Assembly: GCA_024229115.1 (NCBI GenBank)
Contig: JAAEST010000122.1
Coordinates: forward strand, 202,253 to 266,252
Direction: 5' to 3'
DNA: 64,000 nucleotides
Origin: Oligoflexia bacterium
Lineage (GTDB): Bacteria > Bdellovibrionota > Bacteriovoracia > Bacteriovoracales > Bacteriovoracaceae
The notes below the pieces were generated by a model. It was not told the DNA's origin, did no database searches, and saw only the letters and a list, made by a program, of their open reading frames with translations. The position numbers and the translations under genes are program-made. Numbering within the stretch: position 1 is the first letter of the stretch; every line of letters begins with the position of its first letter. Below, piece after piece: positions 8,559-16,226 of the stretch.

Positions 8559-9221
8559 ATGAGTGCAAAAAATAAATTATGGATACTTGAAGATGATAAA
8601 GGATGTCAGTTTGTTTATGAACAAATCCTAAATCATGACTTTGATATCAAATACTTCGATAATATATCTAGCTTTAAAACTTCTATTTCTGCTAAAAAAG
8701 ACCTTCCGGCCATGGTTATCGCAGACCTCATGCTGACTGATGGAAATTTTTTAAATTACTTAACTCAAGAAGTTCACGAAGAGCTTGGTAACGAAATACC
8801 TTTTATTGTGGTTTCTTCAAGTGATGATATTGAAACTCTTCGTCAATGTTTCAAAGAAGGGGCCAATGACTATATAACAAAGCCATTTAAAAAGAATGAG
8901 CTGTTGGTCAAAGTTGAAACGATTTTAAGGGGGAATAAGTCCCTTACAAAGAGTTTAAAGCCAAAGGTGACAATAGATGGAAAAGTTATTGAGAACCTCA
9001 CACAGAAGCAAATAAAGCTGGTAGAGCTCTTTCTTGATAATGATGAAAGAGTTGCTGATCGAGAAACCATTATTGATAATGTTTGGGGCAAAACGATTGT
9101 CCATCCAAAGACATTAGATGTTCATCTCTATAATTTACGTCGAAAGCTTCATCCTTATGGATTTATGATTAAGTCTGTAGGGGGAGGGAAGTGGACACTT
9201 CTTTCTGATCGCCTGGATTAG
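8559..9221 (+). CDS. OmpR/PhoB-type response regulator
   Basis: The 220 residues comprise a receiver domain (1-120) and a winged-helix DNA-binding domain (about 130-220). The acidic pocket is E11-D12-D13, the phospho-acceptor is Asp56 (IADLML), VSSSDD supplies the Ser/Thr, and KPF the Lys. The C-terminal VHPKTLDVHLYNLRRKL is the recognition-helix region, and KSVGGGKWTL the wing. It directly follows the DHp-like gene and is surely its partner. The sigma-28 promoter upstream suggests that the pair belongs to the flagellar/motility regulon. It overlaps the convergent lipoprotein gene by 4 bases. Confidence 0.9.
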   Translation: MSAKNKLWILEDDKGCQFVYEQILNHDFDIKYFDNISSFKTSISAKKDLPAMVIADLMLTDGNFLNYLTQEVHEELGNEIPFIVVSSSDDIETLRQCFKEGANDYITKPFKKNELLVKVETILRGNKSLTKSLKPKVTIDGKVIENLTQKQIKLVELFLDNDERVADRETIIDNVWGKTIVHPKTLDVHLYNLRRKLHPYGFMIKSVGGGKWTLLSDRLD

Positions 9222-10072
9222 ATACCAGAGGCAATATTTTGTATTAATTCACGACAGTTCATTTTACCGGATCTCATTTTCATTATTCTTTGAAGGACAT
9301 AAGTTGGTAAAACATCATCGAGCTTATATCTAATATCTAGTTCTTTGATTAACTCTTGAGACTTATTATAAGTATACATTTGATCGTCAGGGACATTGAT
9401 GTATTGCTGAAGCTGTCTTCTTAGTCTCTCCATTTCTGGAATACCTTTCAATCCTTTTTTGCCAGCTGCCCTAATATCAATTTTTAGTTGTTCAACTAAT
9501 TCTTGATTAGCTGGATCAGCGGCCATACTTCTAAATTTAACGATATATCCTGTTTGCTTATTATTAGAAAAAGGTCCGATATCTAGTTCGCCCCATTTGA
9601 CTTCATACTGTCCATAAGGGTCTTCATAGAAGATTTTAATATCTCTATAACTATCAATTTTGATATCTGTTCGATCAGGTTTTCCTAAATTCCATTTCCA
9701 TTTTAAAAACTTTAACTTAAAGCCTTTTTGCTTTCTCATACTTAAAAGAAGGCTATATGAATCGACAACTTTTTTAACTGATGCTTGATCTGTTTCTGTT
9801 AACGTAACTAAATCATCTAATACTTCATCTCGATTAGTGTATTTTGTTAACTCAAATAAATTCCAGCCAGATATTTGTTCAAGGATTTTACTAGTCTCTC
9901 TTTCTATTTCAATTTCGGTTGCTCCAGGACCTAGGTCTAAAAGCTCATAAGGATTGACTGCATTTTGTATTCGGCTTTTAAGACGATCTAACTCATTAGC
10001 AGGCAATCGTTTAGGAGTTTTATAACTCGTGCAAGAGAAGGCGAATATGAGGCTTAGAATAACGATTCTCAT
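9218..10072 (-). CDS. Putative lipoprotein of unknown function
   Basis: This 284-residue protein has a short signal peptide ending in a lipobox-like FAFSC, so the mature protein would start at Cys14 and be lipid-anchored. Residues about 40-60 (NPYELLDLGPGATEIEIE) resemble the opening of a J-domain, but no HPD follows, so I do not call it a co-chaperone. The rest is a mixed, soluble domain I do not recognise. A sigma-70-like TATAAT lies about 30 bases upstream on the minus strand. Confidence 0.6.
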   Translation of the reverse strand: MRIVILSLIFAFSCTSYKTPKRLPANELDRLKSRIQNAVNPYELLDLGPGATEIEIERETSKILEQISGWNLFELTKYTNRDEVLDDLVTLTETDQASVKKVVDSYSLLLSMRKQKGFKLKFLKWKWNLGKPDRTDIKIDSYRDIKIFYEDPYGQYEVKWGELDIGPFSNNKQTGYIVKFRSMAADPANQELVEQLKIDIRAAGKKGLKGIPEMERLRRQLQQYINVPDDQMYTYNKSQELIKELDIRYKLDDVLPTYVLQRIMKMRSGKMNCRELIQNIASGI

Positions 10073-10122
10073 ACATGACTTATCGGTTTTTCTTGGATTA
10101 TATTGAGTGGTCTAAATAAGAA

Positions 10123-10146
10123 AAAAGGCCTCCTAAGAGGCCTTTT
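10123..10146. terminator. Bidirectional intrinsic terminator
   Basis: AAAAGGCCTC and GAGGCCTTTT form a perfect 10-base-pair stem around CTAA, with A-runs before and T-runs after, so it works on either strand. It lies 99 bases past the stop of the minus-strand DUF4360 gene, which it would terminate, upstream of the lipoprotein gene. Confidence 0.85.
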
Positions 10147-10245
10147 ATGGGATTGCGTTTGGGATTTGCGTGAAACGGGTGTTTTATTTTCTTTCTCTCT
10201 CCTTGTTTTCTCTCAATTTAAGATTCGTTTTTTATTTAAATTAGA

Positions 10246-10893
10246 TTAAAAGTACCATGGGTCGAAGTCATCAGTTGGTTGCTCATTACCACATCTCTTC
10301 CACTGAAGTTTGTAGAGGATACCGGCATTGAAGTCAGCTGTATCTACAGTAGATAGGGCATCTTCACCACGTCTGTTTGTTCTCGTCATCATAGAAGTGT
10401 TAACTCTTAGGTTTACGTCTTTTCCACAAGGCGACCAAACTGAAGCGTGAACTCCGATTTTATTAGAAACGATGTATTCATCATCAAGAGGTCCTCTAAA
10501 GTTCTTCATAACTCTTGGTCCTCTTTTACCAGCGAAGAAATATTCAGCCGAGAAACGTGACATGGCTCCTCTAGGTAGTGAGTTAAACCCACGATAATCA
10601 ACATCGATGATACTGATACTAAATCCTTGAGGTACGTGAACTGGAATAGCTAGGTTACAGTTCTTACGTGCTAATCGTTTACCAGCAAACTGACCTGCTT
10701 CAACCATATACTCATCAAAGATGATACTGAGTGCTTTTGAATCGGGACTTAATGTAATTGATGCCGATCCAGCTGGACAACCAGATCCACCATAACCAGG
10801 TTCACCTAGTTTAATGTCTCCAGCATTAGCCGTTGCACTGAGTGCAGTTGCGATTGTTAGTGTTGCTAATAGTTTCTTTGCGAATGTCTTCAT
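10246..10893 (-). CDS. Secreted DUF4360 family protein
   Basis: The 215-residue protein has a signal peptide cleaved after ANA (residue 24). The mature part shows the DUF4360 pattern: GSGCPAGS near 36, FDEYMVEAGQ, the central KNCNLAIPVHVP strand, VDYRGF, a GPLDDEY segment, a WSPCG motif and the C-terminal LYKLQWKRC. Paired cysteines suggest disulfides outside the cytoplasm. DUF4360 proteins are secreted and of unknown function. It is transcribed divergently from a second, more distant member. Both genes use an unusually purine-rich AGGAGAGAGAG ribosome site. Confidence 0.85.
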   Translation of the reverse strand: MKTFAKKLLATLTIATALSATANAGDIKLGEPGYGGSGCPAGSASITLSPDSKALSIIFDEYMVEAGQFAGKRLARKNCNLAIPVHVPQGFSISIIDVDYRGFNSLPRGAMSRFSAEYFFAGKRGPRVMKNFRGPLDDEYIVSNKIGVHASVWSPCGKDVNLRVNTSMMTRTNRRGEDALSTVDTADFNAGILYKLQWKRCGNEQPTDDFDPWYF

Positions 10894-11018
10894 ACTCTCT
10901 CTCCTCCGAAGATGTTACTACAAAAGACTTTATCCAAAAGTCCGTTTGGTTTCGTGAAAGCAGATTATGGGTTGAAAAATTAATTGCAAATATTTTTTCA
11001 AGTTTTTTATTCAAAAGC

Positions 11019-11031
11019 GCACCACGTGGTG
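11019..11031. promoter_or_regulatory. Palindromic operator candidate, copy 1
   Basis: CACCACGTGGTG at 11020-11031 is a perfect 12-base palindrome centred on CACGTG. It lies between the divergent DUF4360 genes. The 12-mer GCACCACGTGGT at 11019 recurs exactly 50 bases away. No regulator of this site can be named from the sequence. Confidence 0.6.
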
Positions 11032-11068
11032 TGGCCGATACAAAAAAAATAGAAAAACCCCATGATTT

Positions 11069-11080
11069 GCACCACGTGGT
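11069..11080. promoter_or_regulatory. Palindromic operator candidate, copy 2
   Basis: GCACCACGTGGT repeats copy 1 in the same orientation, with centres 50 bases apart, close to five helical turns, so dimers bound at the two sites could face the same side of DNA. It is 109 bases before the plus-strand DUF4360 start. Confidence 0.6.
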
Positions 11081-11188
11081 TTAGTTTCGCTTTTTTGCCC
11101 TTTTCTTTTTTAAAAGAGACCTTCATAACTGTTCTTGTCAAAAGGAAAGAGAGAGCCTTTAGCACTTAGACCTAAATAGGAGAGAGAG

Positions 11189-12073
11189 ATGAATTTCGGA
11201 AAATCACTATTATTAGCAGCAACGTTCTTTACACTTCACACTGATGCGAGTGTCTTCTTTACTAAAGTGACAGCCCGGGGATCCGGTTGCCCACAAGGAA
11301 GCACAGACATTGTAAAGACGCCTGATGCTAGTGCAGTTTCAGTATTGTTTTCGGATATGGTTGCTGAACTGCCACAGTTTGATGGTGATAATGAGAATGA
11401 CATGGAGGGGCCAGAGAATAGATTTGCTGGTTCTCGCCATGATTCTTCATTAGTACACAAAGTGTGTAATATCGAAATTGAAGCTGATGTTTCTGAAGGG
11501 CAATTCATTGAGAGTGTCTCCCTTGATGCAGATTTCAGGGGAGCCACTTATAAAGACTATGGAACAAAAGCACTTTTTTCTAGCTATCTTGTAGAAGTTT
11601 TAGGGGAAACAGAGTTTAGCCATCGTACTAAAAATTTAATCGGAAGAAAGGTTTGGAGAGAAGGAACAGTTGAAGAAGATTGGACCATCTCTGAATCAAA
11701 AGAAGTTCCAGTGAAATCAAAATGTAAGGCTCAGGCCCGTCATAAGGTAAAGTTTAAGTTGCAGAATATCGTTAAAGGAATGATTTCTGTTCCTTACAGA
11801 AATACAGATACATCACTATTTATGTCTTTAGACTCAGCCGATTTAGCGGGGATGCTTAAGTTAAAAGTAAACCTGGCTCAGTGTAGAGGGAATAGTGGTA
11901 GTAGCAATGGTAATGGTTATGGTCACTATAATCCACGTCCAAGAAAGCCTGTTGTAAGAGACAGGCGCGACCTAGGATTAGGGAAAAGGCCCGTGAGATG
12001 CCCTAGATTTACAGCATTCAACCACCGTACCGGTAGGTGTGAATATAAGAGAGAGAGACCTTATCGTAGGTAA
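11189..12073 (+). CDS. Secreted DUF4360-like protein with basic C-terminal tail
   Basis: Signal peptide of about 20 residues (cleavage near TDAS). It shares with the divergent neighbour the GSGCPQGS motif near 31, a VSVLFSDM strand, a VCNIEIEADV strand and an LKVNLAQC end, so the two are paralogues. It is longer (294 residues): an acidic insert (DGDNENDMEG) lies near 65, and after the last domain strand a Gly/Ser/Asn linker leads to about 50 residues rich in Arg and Pro with two Cys (RCPRF, GRCEY). The tail looks like a small secreted domain or anchor of unknown role. Shine-Dalgarno AGGAGAGAGAG immediately precedes the ATG. Confidence 0.75.
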   Translation: MNFGKSLLLAATFFTLHTDASVFFTKVTARGSGCPQGSTDIVKTPDASAVSVLFSDMVAELPQFDGDNENDMEGPENRFAGSRHDSSLVHKVCNIEIEADVSEGQFIESVSLDADFRGATYKDYGTKALFSSYLVEVLGETEFSHRTKNLIGRKVWREGTVEEDWTISESKEVPVKSKCKAQARHKVKFKLQNIVKGMISVPYRNTDTSLFMSLDSADLAGMLKLKVNLAQCRGNSGSSNGNGYGHYNPRPRKPVVRDRRDLGLGKRPVRCPRFTAFNHRTGRCEYKRERPYRR

Positions 12074-12079
12074 GATGGT

Positions 12080-12106
12080 GGGGGCGTTTTGCCCCCGCTG
12101 TTTTTT
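12080..12106 (+). terminator. Intrinsic terminator after DUF4360-like gene
   Basis: GGGGGC, a 5-base GTTTT loop, GCCCCC, then GCTG and a run of six to seven T. It lies seven bases after the stop codon. Confidence 0.9.
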
Positions 12107-12257
12107 AAGTCACTAAAATTCGACCATTTAGAAATGCTAGAAACTGTAAAATAATAACATTTGGCCAAAAAGGTATATAGAAATGACAAAGGCCCTTTGC
12201 CTTTCATATTCATCAGGTAATTTAAGCTTATTGGGAACCTATAGGAGAGGACGTTCT

Positions 12258-13031
12258 ATGACCCTAACTGAGCAATTACAAACTGTAGTTGAAGACTACT
12301 TTACACGATATCCACACATGAGTGTGAATTCGTTGGCCCTTAAAAGTGGTGTTGGTGCCACAACTTTAAGAAGATTACTGAGTGGTTCTATTAAGGGAGT
12401 TCCAGCTCCACATACAATTTTAAATATCGCTAGTGCTGTTTCAAATGAAAAAAGACTTTCTGTTCTTATCAATATGTTTGAAGGTGAGTTAGGGGAAGTT
12501 CTTGAGGAATCATTTGGTCCTTATATCGAAAATAAAATCAATCATACATATAGTCCTGATCTTAATGAAGAATTAAAAGATGAGATTAAGTACTTTATCT
12601 ACAAAATGTCGGCCAATAGAGCAGGTGTTACTTGGGCTTGGGTTGCTGATACTTTTGGAAAAATTGGTTTAGATAAATTAAAGAAAATGAATGAAGCAGG
12701 TCTTTTAAAAGGAGACCAGAAAGAGGGTCTTTACCATGCAAAGGAAAAGAACTTCTCTTTAAATGTTAAAACGGCTTCGAAACATTTAGCTAGGCTTACA
12801 AGCTTCTATAAGCCTGAGCAAGTTGGAGTAGGAAAGAACCTTTTCTATTCACTTTCAGAATCTCTTAACGAAGAAGGAATTCAGAAAGTAAAAGAAATTG
12901 AAAAAGAAGCAATCCAAAAAATATATCAAGTAATGATCAATGAGAAGTATGAGGGAGAGACTCCATACTTTAGTTTAGTATTATCAGACACAATGACAAT
13001 TGAGACTGAGGAAGAGGGAGTCTTACAATGA
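12258..13031 (+). CDS. HTH transcriptional regulator, predatory-bacterial type
   Basis: Residues about 20-55 form an XRE-like helix-turn-helix (MSVNSLALKSGVGATTLRRL). The rest, to residue 257, is helical with a GVTWAWVADTFGKIG segment and a second winged-helix-like stretch near 150-190. It recalls the TIGR02147 group of regulators, but I would not assign it firmly. The start at 12258 is fixed by AGGAGAGG eight bases upstream; an ATG at 12183 lacks a ribosome site. Its stop overlaps the next start by 4 bases, so it is coupled to a small secreted protein it may control or sense. Confidence 0.65.
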   Translation: MTLTEQLQTVVEDYFTRYPHMSVNSLALKSGVGATTLRRLLSGSIKGVPAPHTILNIASAVSNEKRLSVLINMFEGELGEVLEESFGPYIENKINHTYSPDLNEELKDEIKYFIYKMSANRAGVTWAWVADTFGKIGLDKLKKMNEAGLLKGDQKEGLYHAKEKNFSLNVKTASKHLARLTSFYKPEQVGVGKNLFYSLSESLNEEGIQKVKEIEKEAIQKIYQVMINEKYEGETPYFSLVLSDTMTIETEEEGVLQ

Positions 13032-13390
13032 AATCATTAATTATCGTAATTTTTAGTATTCTACTTATGACTAATATTAGTGCTGGTGAATTTACTGGTG
13101 CAGGTAAACAAATAAACGAAGTTTTAAAAGCTCACAATATGTCAGCGAAGCAACTTAAGGCCCAGGGAATGAAGATTGTTCGGGGAGAAGTTACTGGTGC
13201 TGGTCTTACCGTAAATCTACAAGATGTTTTTGCGATCGTAACTAAGACAGATTTAATAAAAATGTCAGAAGTCGATCATATCGAATTTGTTCACCCTAGC
13301 GAGGCCAAGGCGATGAAAGATGTTAAGCGTCTTGATTCAGCAACGAAGAAGGTAAATAAGAAGGATATTCTGGCAGTAATTGTCGACTAG
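13028..13390 (+). CDS. Small secreted protein with duplicated TGAG motif
   Basis: 120 residues with a signal peptide ending near ISAG (residue 20). EFTGAGKQINEV near 21 and EVTGAGLTVNLQDV near 54 look like an internal repeat of about 33 residues. There are no cysteines, and the C-terminus is Lys-rich. No family is recognised. The start codon lies within the end of the HTH gene, so production is tied to that regulator. Confidence 0.65.
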   Translation: MKSLIIVIFSILLMTNISAGEFTGAGKQINEVLKAHNMSAKQLKAQGMKIVRGEVTGAGLTVNLQDVFAIVTKTDLIKMSEVDHIEFVHPSEAKAMKDVKRLDSATKKVNKKDILAVIVD

Positions 13391-13437
13391 GCAAATCTTA
13401 AGAGGGTCGTTAAAATACTTTTATCAGGAGTATTTTA

Positions 13438-13797
13438 ATGGCCTATATCTACCACATTCTTGATCGTAGTGATTGGGAAAACGCAAAGAAAAATAATACA
13501 TACCATCCAGTAAGTTTAGAGAATGAAGGTTTTATCCATTGTTCTAGAACTGATCAACTTCAGAAAGTGGCCAATAGCTTTTATCATGGTCAAAAAAATC
13601 TTATTATCATTCGTATTGAAGAAGAAAAGGTTGGCCCCAAGGTTGTTCATGAACCTCCGCTAGAAGCTCCTATGTCTGGCGTTCTCTTTCCACATATTTA
13701 TGGTGATCTCAATATTGATTCCGTTGATAAGGAAATTGAATTTCCTTGTAATGACGATGGAAAGTTTGATCTTCCTAAAGAACTCCTAGGTGAATAA
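13438..13797 (+). CDS. DUF952 family protein
   Basis: This 119-residue cytoplasmic protein matches DUF952: an IYHILDRSDWENA start, GFIHCSRTDQL with a conserved His-Cys near 35, LIIIRIEEEKVG, and a C-terminal FPHIYGDLNIDSV. DUF952 has an ADP-ribosyltransferase-like fold by family knowledge; its function is unknown. Strong Shine-Dalgarno (AGGAGTATTTT). It ends one base into the start of the following DUF4442 gene, so the two form an operon. Confidence 0.85.
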   Translation: MAYIYHILDRSDWENAKKNNTYHPVSLENEGFIHCSRTDQLQKVANSFYHGQKNLIIIRIEEEKVGPKVVHEPPLEAPMSGVLFPHIYGDLNIDSVDKEIEFPCNDDGKFDLPKELLGE

Positions 13798-14258
13798 TGC
13801 TTAAACTGAGTAAATTAAGTTTTAAAGGTCTTGTTCGAGTGATGAATATCTATCCGCCATATGTTGGAGCAGGTGTTCGAATTAAAGTCATTGATGAAGA
13901 GAAGAAAGACCTACAAGTAGAAATGAATCTTACAAAGTTAAATCGTAATTATATGGGAACTCATTTTGGCGGTTCTCTCTATTCAATGATTGATCCTTTT
14001 TATTGTTTAATACTTATTCATAAACTTGGGAAAGAATATCTTGTCTGGGATAAGAGTGCTTCAATTGACTTCAAATCACCAGGTAAAGGAAGAGTGAAGG
14101 CCTTCTTTCATATTAGTGAAGAAGAAGTAGAAGAAATCAAAAACAAAGTAGAGGAGTTGGGTAAGTATGAACCTGACTTTAAGGTCTCTATTGTTGATGA
14201 AAACGATAAAATAGTCGCTATTGCTCATAAAAAGCTATGGGTAAAAAAGAAGTCTTAA
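13797..14258 (+). CDS. DUF4442 hotdog-fold thioesterase-like protein
   Basis: 153 residues resembling DUF4442/PaaI-like hotdog proteins. The central helix carries NYMGTHFGGSLYSMIDPFY, where HFGG..Y is the family hallmark, followed by a WDKSASIDFKSPGKG strand and C-terminal IAHKKLWV. Such proteins are acyl-thioesterase-like and cytoplasmic; the substrate is unknown. The start overlaps the DUF952 stop (TAATG). Confidence 0.8.
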   Translation: MLKLSKLSFKGLVRVMNIYPPYVGAGVRIKVIDEEKKDLQVEMNLTKLNRNYMGTHFGGSLYSMIDPFYCLILIHKLGKEYLVWDKSASIDFKSPGKGRVKAFFHISEEEVEEIKNKVEELGKYEPDFKVSIVDENDKIVAIAHKKLWVKKKS

Positions 14259-14403
14259 AAATGCCTTTAATTTCGGGCGCTTGAAGTGTCGAATTTTTTG
14301 CCGATCTCAACCAAAATCCAAGTACTTATTTTATTTAACAGAGGGAATATGTCGAAAAGCCATAAGATATAACTATAGAACGTTAGTTATTTTTGGAGTT
14401 AGT

Positions 14404-15816
14404 GTGAAGAAGTTATTTGTTTTATTCATGGTAATAGGCTCATTTTCAATTAGAGCAGATAAGTTTGATGATTGTTCTCAAAATAAAGACTGGCTAGATA
14501 AGAGGCTAGAGAAAATAAGTGAGACGGCTGATCAAAGAGATGTCTCAGCTTTAGTTACTCGTCTTCTTAGAGTGGCACGATATAGTTGTCCTGCTGGAGC
14601 TGTTCCTCAAATTGAATCGGCAGCTAACGCTCATAAAGTCAGAGGTCTAAAAAATCATATCAACTTTATGAAAGAAGAAGCTGACTATGTTGCAGATTAT
14701 AGAATCCCTACATATGAAATCAATGAAGTAGCAAGAGCAAGAAAAGAATTATCGGATCTTGGAGAAAGTGATATTCCAACAGGTTTTTCTCGAGCAAAGA
14801 TAAGTTCCCTAAACACGAAGGGGAGAACAAATTCCAGACGTAAAGCTGCCTCTTGTACTGCTGTCGATAATAGAAAACCACCTCTCGCTGAATTAGATGC
14901 TTCTGGAAAAGTAGTATCTAATAATATGAGAAACCAGGATTCTATTGGTTGGTGTTATGCCTATGCAGCAGCAGATCTTATTAGTCATAAAACAGGGCAA
15001 AGTGTTTCAGCGGTCGATGTTGCCAATGCTTATAATGAAGGTTCTTGGGATGACTTCTGGGGCTCTGACGAGTCTGATATGGAAGGTGGCTTTACTGCTA
15101 GTGCTGCCAATGCCGCTATAAAAAGAGGATTATGTCTTGAGAGTCAATTACCAAGTCAGGACTATCTCTTTTCCGAGGCATCTCAAAATCTAATGTCTGA
15201 GCTAAAAGCAATTGAAGGTCTTTACGATACTTACTATGAGAGAACGACAAGACCAGGTCGCATTTATGGCCGTAATCGCTTAACAGGATCAGCTTTCGAT
15301 ACTGCTCATAATACTTTTAAAACACAGCTTTGTAATGGAACAATTCCAAGTGACTGGGAAGAGATTTTTGCCAACCTTAATGTGAATGAATTTATGACAG
15401 TGATGAGGGGAGCAAGTTCTGCTAATGACTTTATTGATAAACTGATTGCTGAAAGTTGTAAACCAAGGGTAAAGCCGACAATTTCTCTATCATATGAATC
15501 AGATGATATGTTCACCAGTACAAACTCTATGATGAATACAATTAACAATAAGCTTAACTCTGGAGATGTTCTTGGTCTTTCTTATTGGGCGACAGTATTA
15601 TCAGATAAACACGATACAAGCTCTGGAGGTCACGCTAGTTTAATTGTGGCCAGAAAATTTAATGCAACAACAGGTTCATGCGATTATATGGTAAGAAATA
15701 GTTGGGGTTCAACATGTTCTAATTATGATGATGCTTATGATTGTGAAGACGGAAATATTTGGATACCTGAAGAATACTTAAGAAGAGCGATGAAAGGAGT
15801 CACATATGCGCACTAA
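14404..15816 (+). CDS. Secreted C1 (papain-like) cysteine peptidase
   Basis: The GTG at 14404, with GGAG about six bases upstream, starts a signal peptide (VKKLFVLFMVIGSFSIRA). Residues about 20-170 are a helical pro-like region. The catalytic domain follows: NQDSIGWCYAYAAADL holds the nucleophilic Cys, GGHASLIVARK the His near 415, and VRNSWGSTC the Asn. This is the classical Cys-His-Asn order of family C1. The frame continues upstream to 14281 but that would bury the signal peptide. It overlaps the next small secreted gene by 11 bases. Likely an extracellular or periplasmic protease acting on prey or envelope proteins; that role is inference. Confidence 0.85.
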   Translation: MKKLFVLFMVIGSFSIRADKFDDCSQNKDWLDKRLEKISETADQRDVSALVTRLLRVARYSCPAGAVPQIESAANAHKVRGLKNHINFMKEEADYVADYRIPTYEINEVARARKELSDLGESDIPTGFSRAKISSLNTKGRTNSRRKAASCTAVDNRKPPLAELDASGKVVSNNMRNQDSIGWCYAYAAADLISHKTGQSVSAVDVANAYNEGSWDDFWGSDESDMEGGFTASAANAAIKRGLCLESQLPSQDYLFSEASQNLMSELKAIEGLYDTYYERTTRPGRIYGRNRLTGSAFDTAHNTFKTQLCNGTIPSDWEEIFANLNVNEFMTVMRGASSANDFIDKLIAESCKPRVKPTISLSYESDDMFTSTNSMMNTINNKLNSGDVLGLSYWATVLSDKHDTSSGGHASLIVARKFNATTGSCDYMVRNSWGSTCSNYDDAYDCEDGNIWIPEEYLRRAMKGVTYAH

Positions 15817-16225
15817 TCTATTTATTATATTTTTGGTTTTCTTAAGTACCAACATCCTCGCTGAAGAAAAATGCTCGGAAGGAATGATTGAGTATATATA
15901 TAAAAAGAAGAAAGTGAAAAAGAAGTTAAACTTCTGTTTTGATAAAGATAAGCGTGATAAATATATTTATTCGACAAACTGTAAAGGATTAAAGTGTAAG
16001 CCTCTTCTTATTCCAGAGAAAAGGCCAGTAAATATTAGTCATTATAAATCTTCGATTGGTTCGCCTGGATTCAAGGTTTGTCGTGAGCTAGGCGGGAGTC
16101 CACAGATTATTAAATATAAGTTTGATAAGAAGTGGAATCAAAGTAGTCGTTGTATCTTCAATGATTCCACTTTCGCTTCGAATAATCTCTTACTTAAACT
16201 TTGGAAAGGTCTTATTATCCAATAG
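15806..16225 (+). CDS. Small secreted Lys/Cys-rich protein, partner of the C1 peptidase
   Basis: 139 residues with a signal peptide ending ILAEE (about residue 20). The mature part is strongly basic, with a KKKKVKKK run near 33 and six Cys that could form disulfides. No family is recognised. Its start lies inside the end of the C1 peptidase gene, which suggests that the two products are made together. A role as inhibitor, foldase or substrate adaptor is only a guess from position. Confidence 0.65.
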   Translation: MRTNLFIIFLVFLSTNILAEEKCSEGMIEYIYKKKKVKKKLNFCFDKDKRDKYIYSTNCKGLKCKPLLIPEKRPVNISHYKSSIGSPGFKVCRELGGSPQIIKYKFDKKWNQSSRCIFNDSTFASNNLLLKLWKGLIIQ

Positions 16226-16226
16226 T

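Noticed and set aside
11031..11041. GCCGATAC as a flagellar -10 near the DUF4360 palindrome
   Set aside because: No TAAA element lies at the right distance, so the palindrome is the better explanation of the region.
14281..14310. Sigma-28-like -10 (TTTTTTGCCGATCTC) upstream of the C1 peptidase
   Set aside because: The -10 matches only in part and nothing close to TAAAGTTT lies at the needed 11-base spacing, so chance is the simpler explanation.
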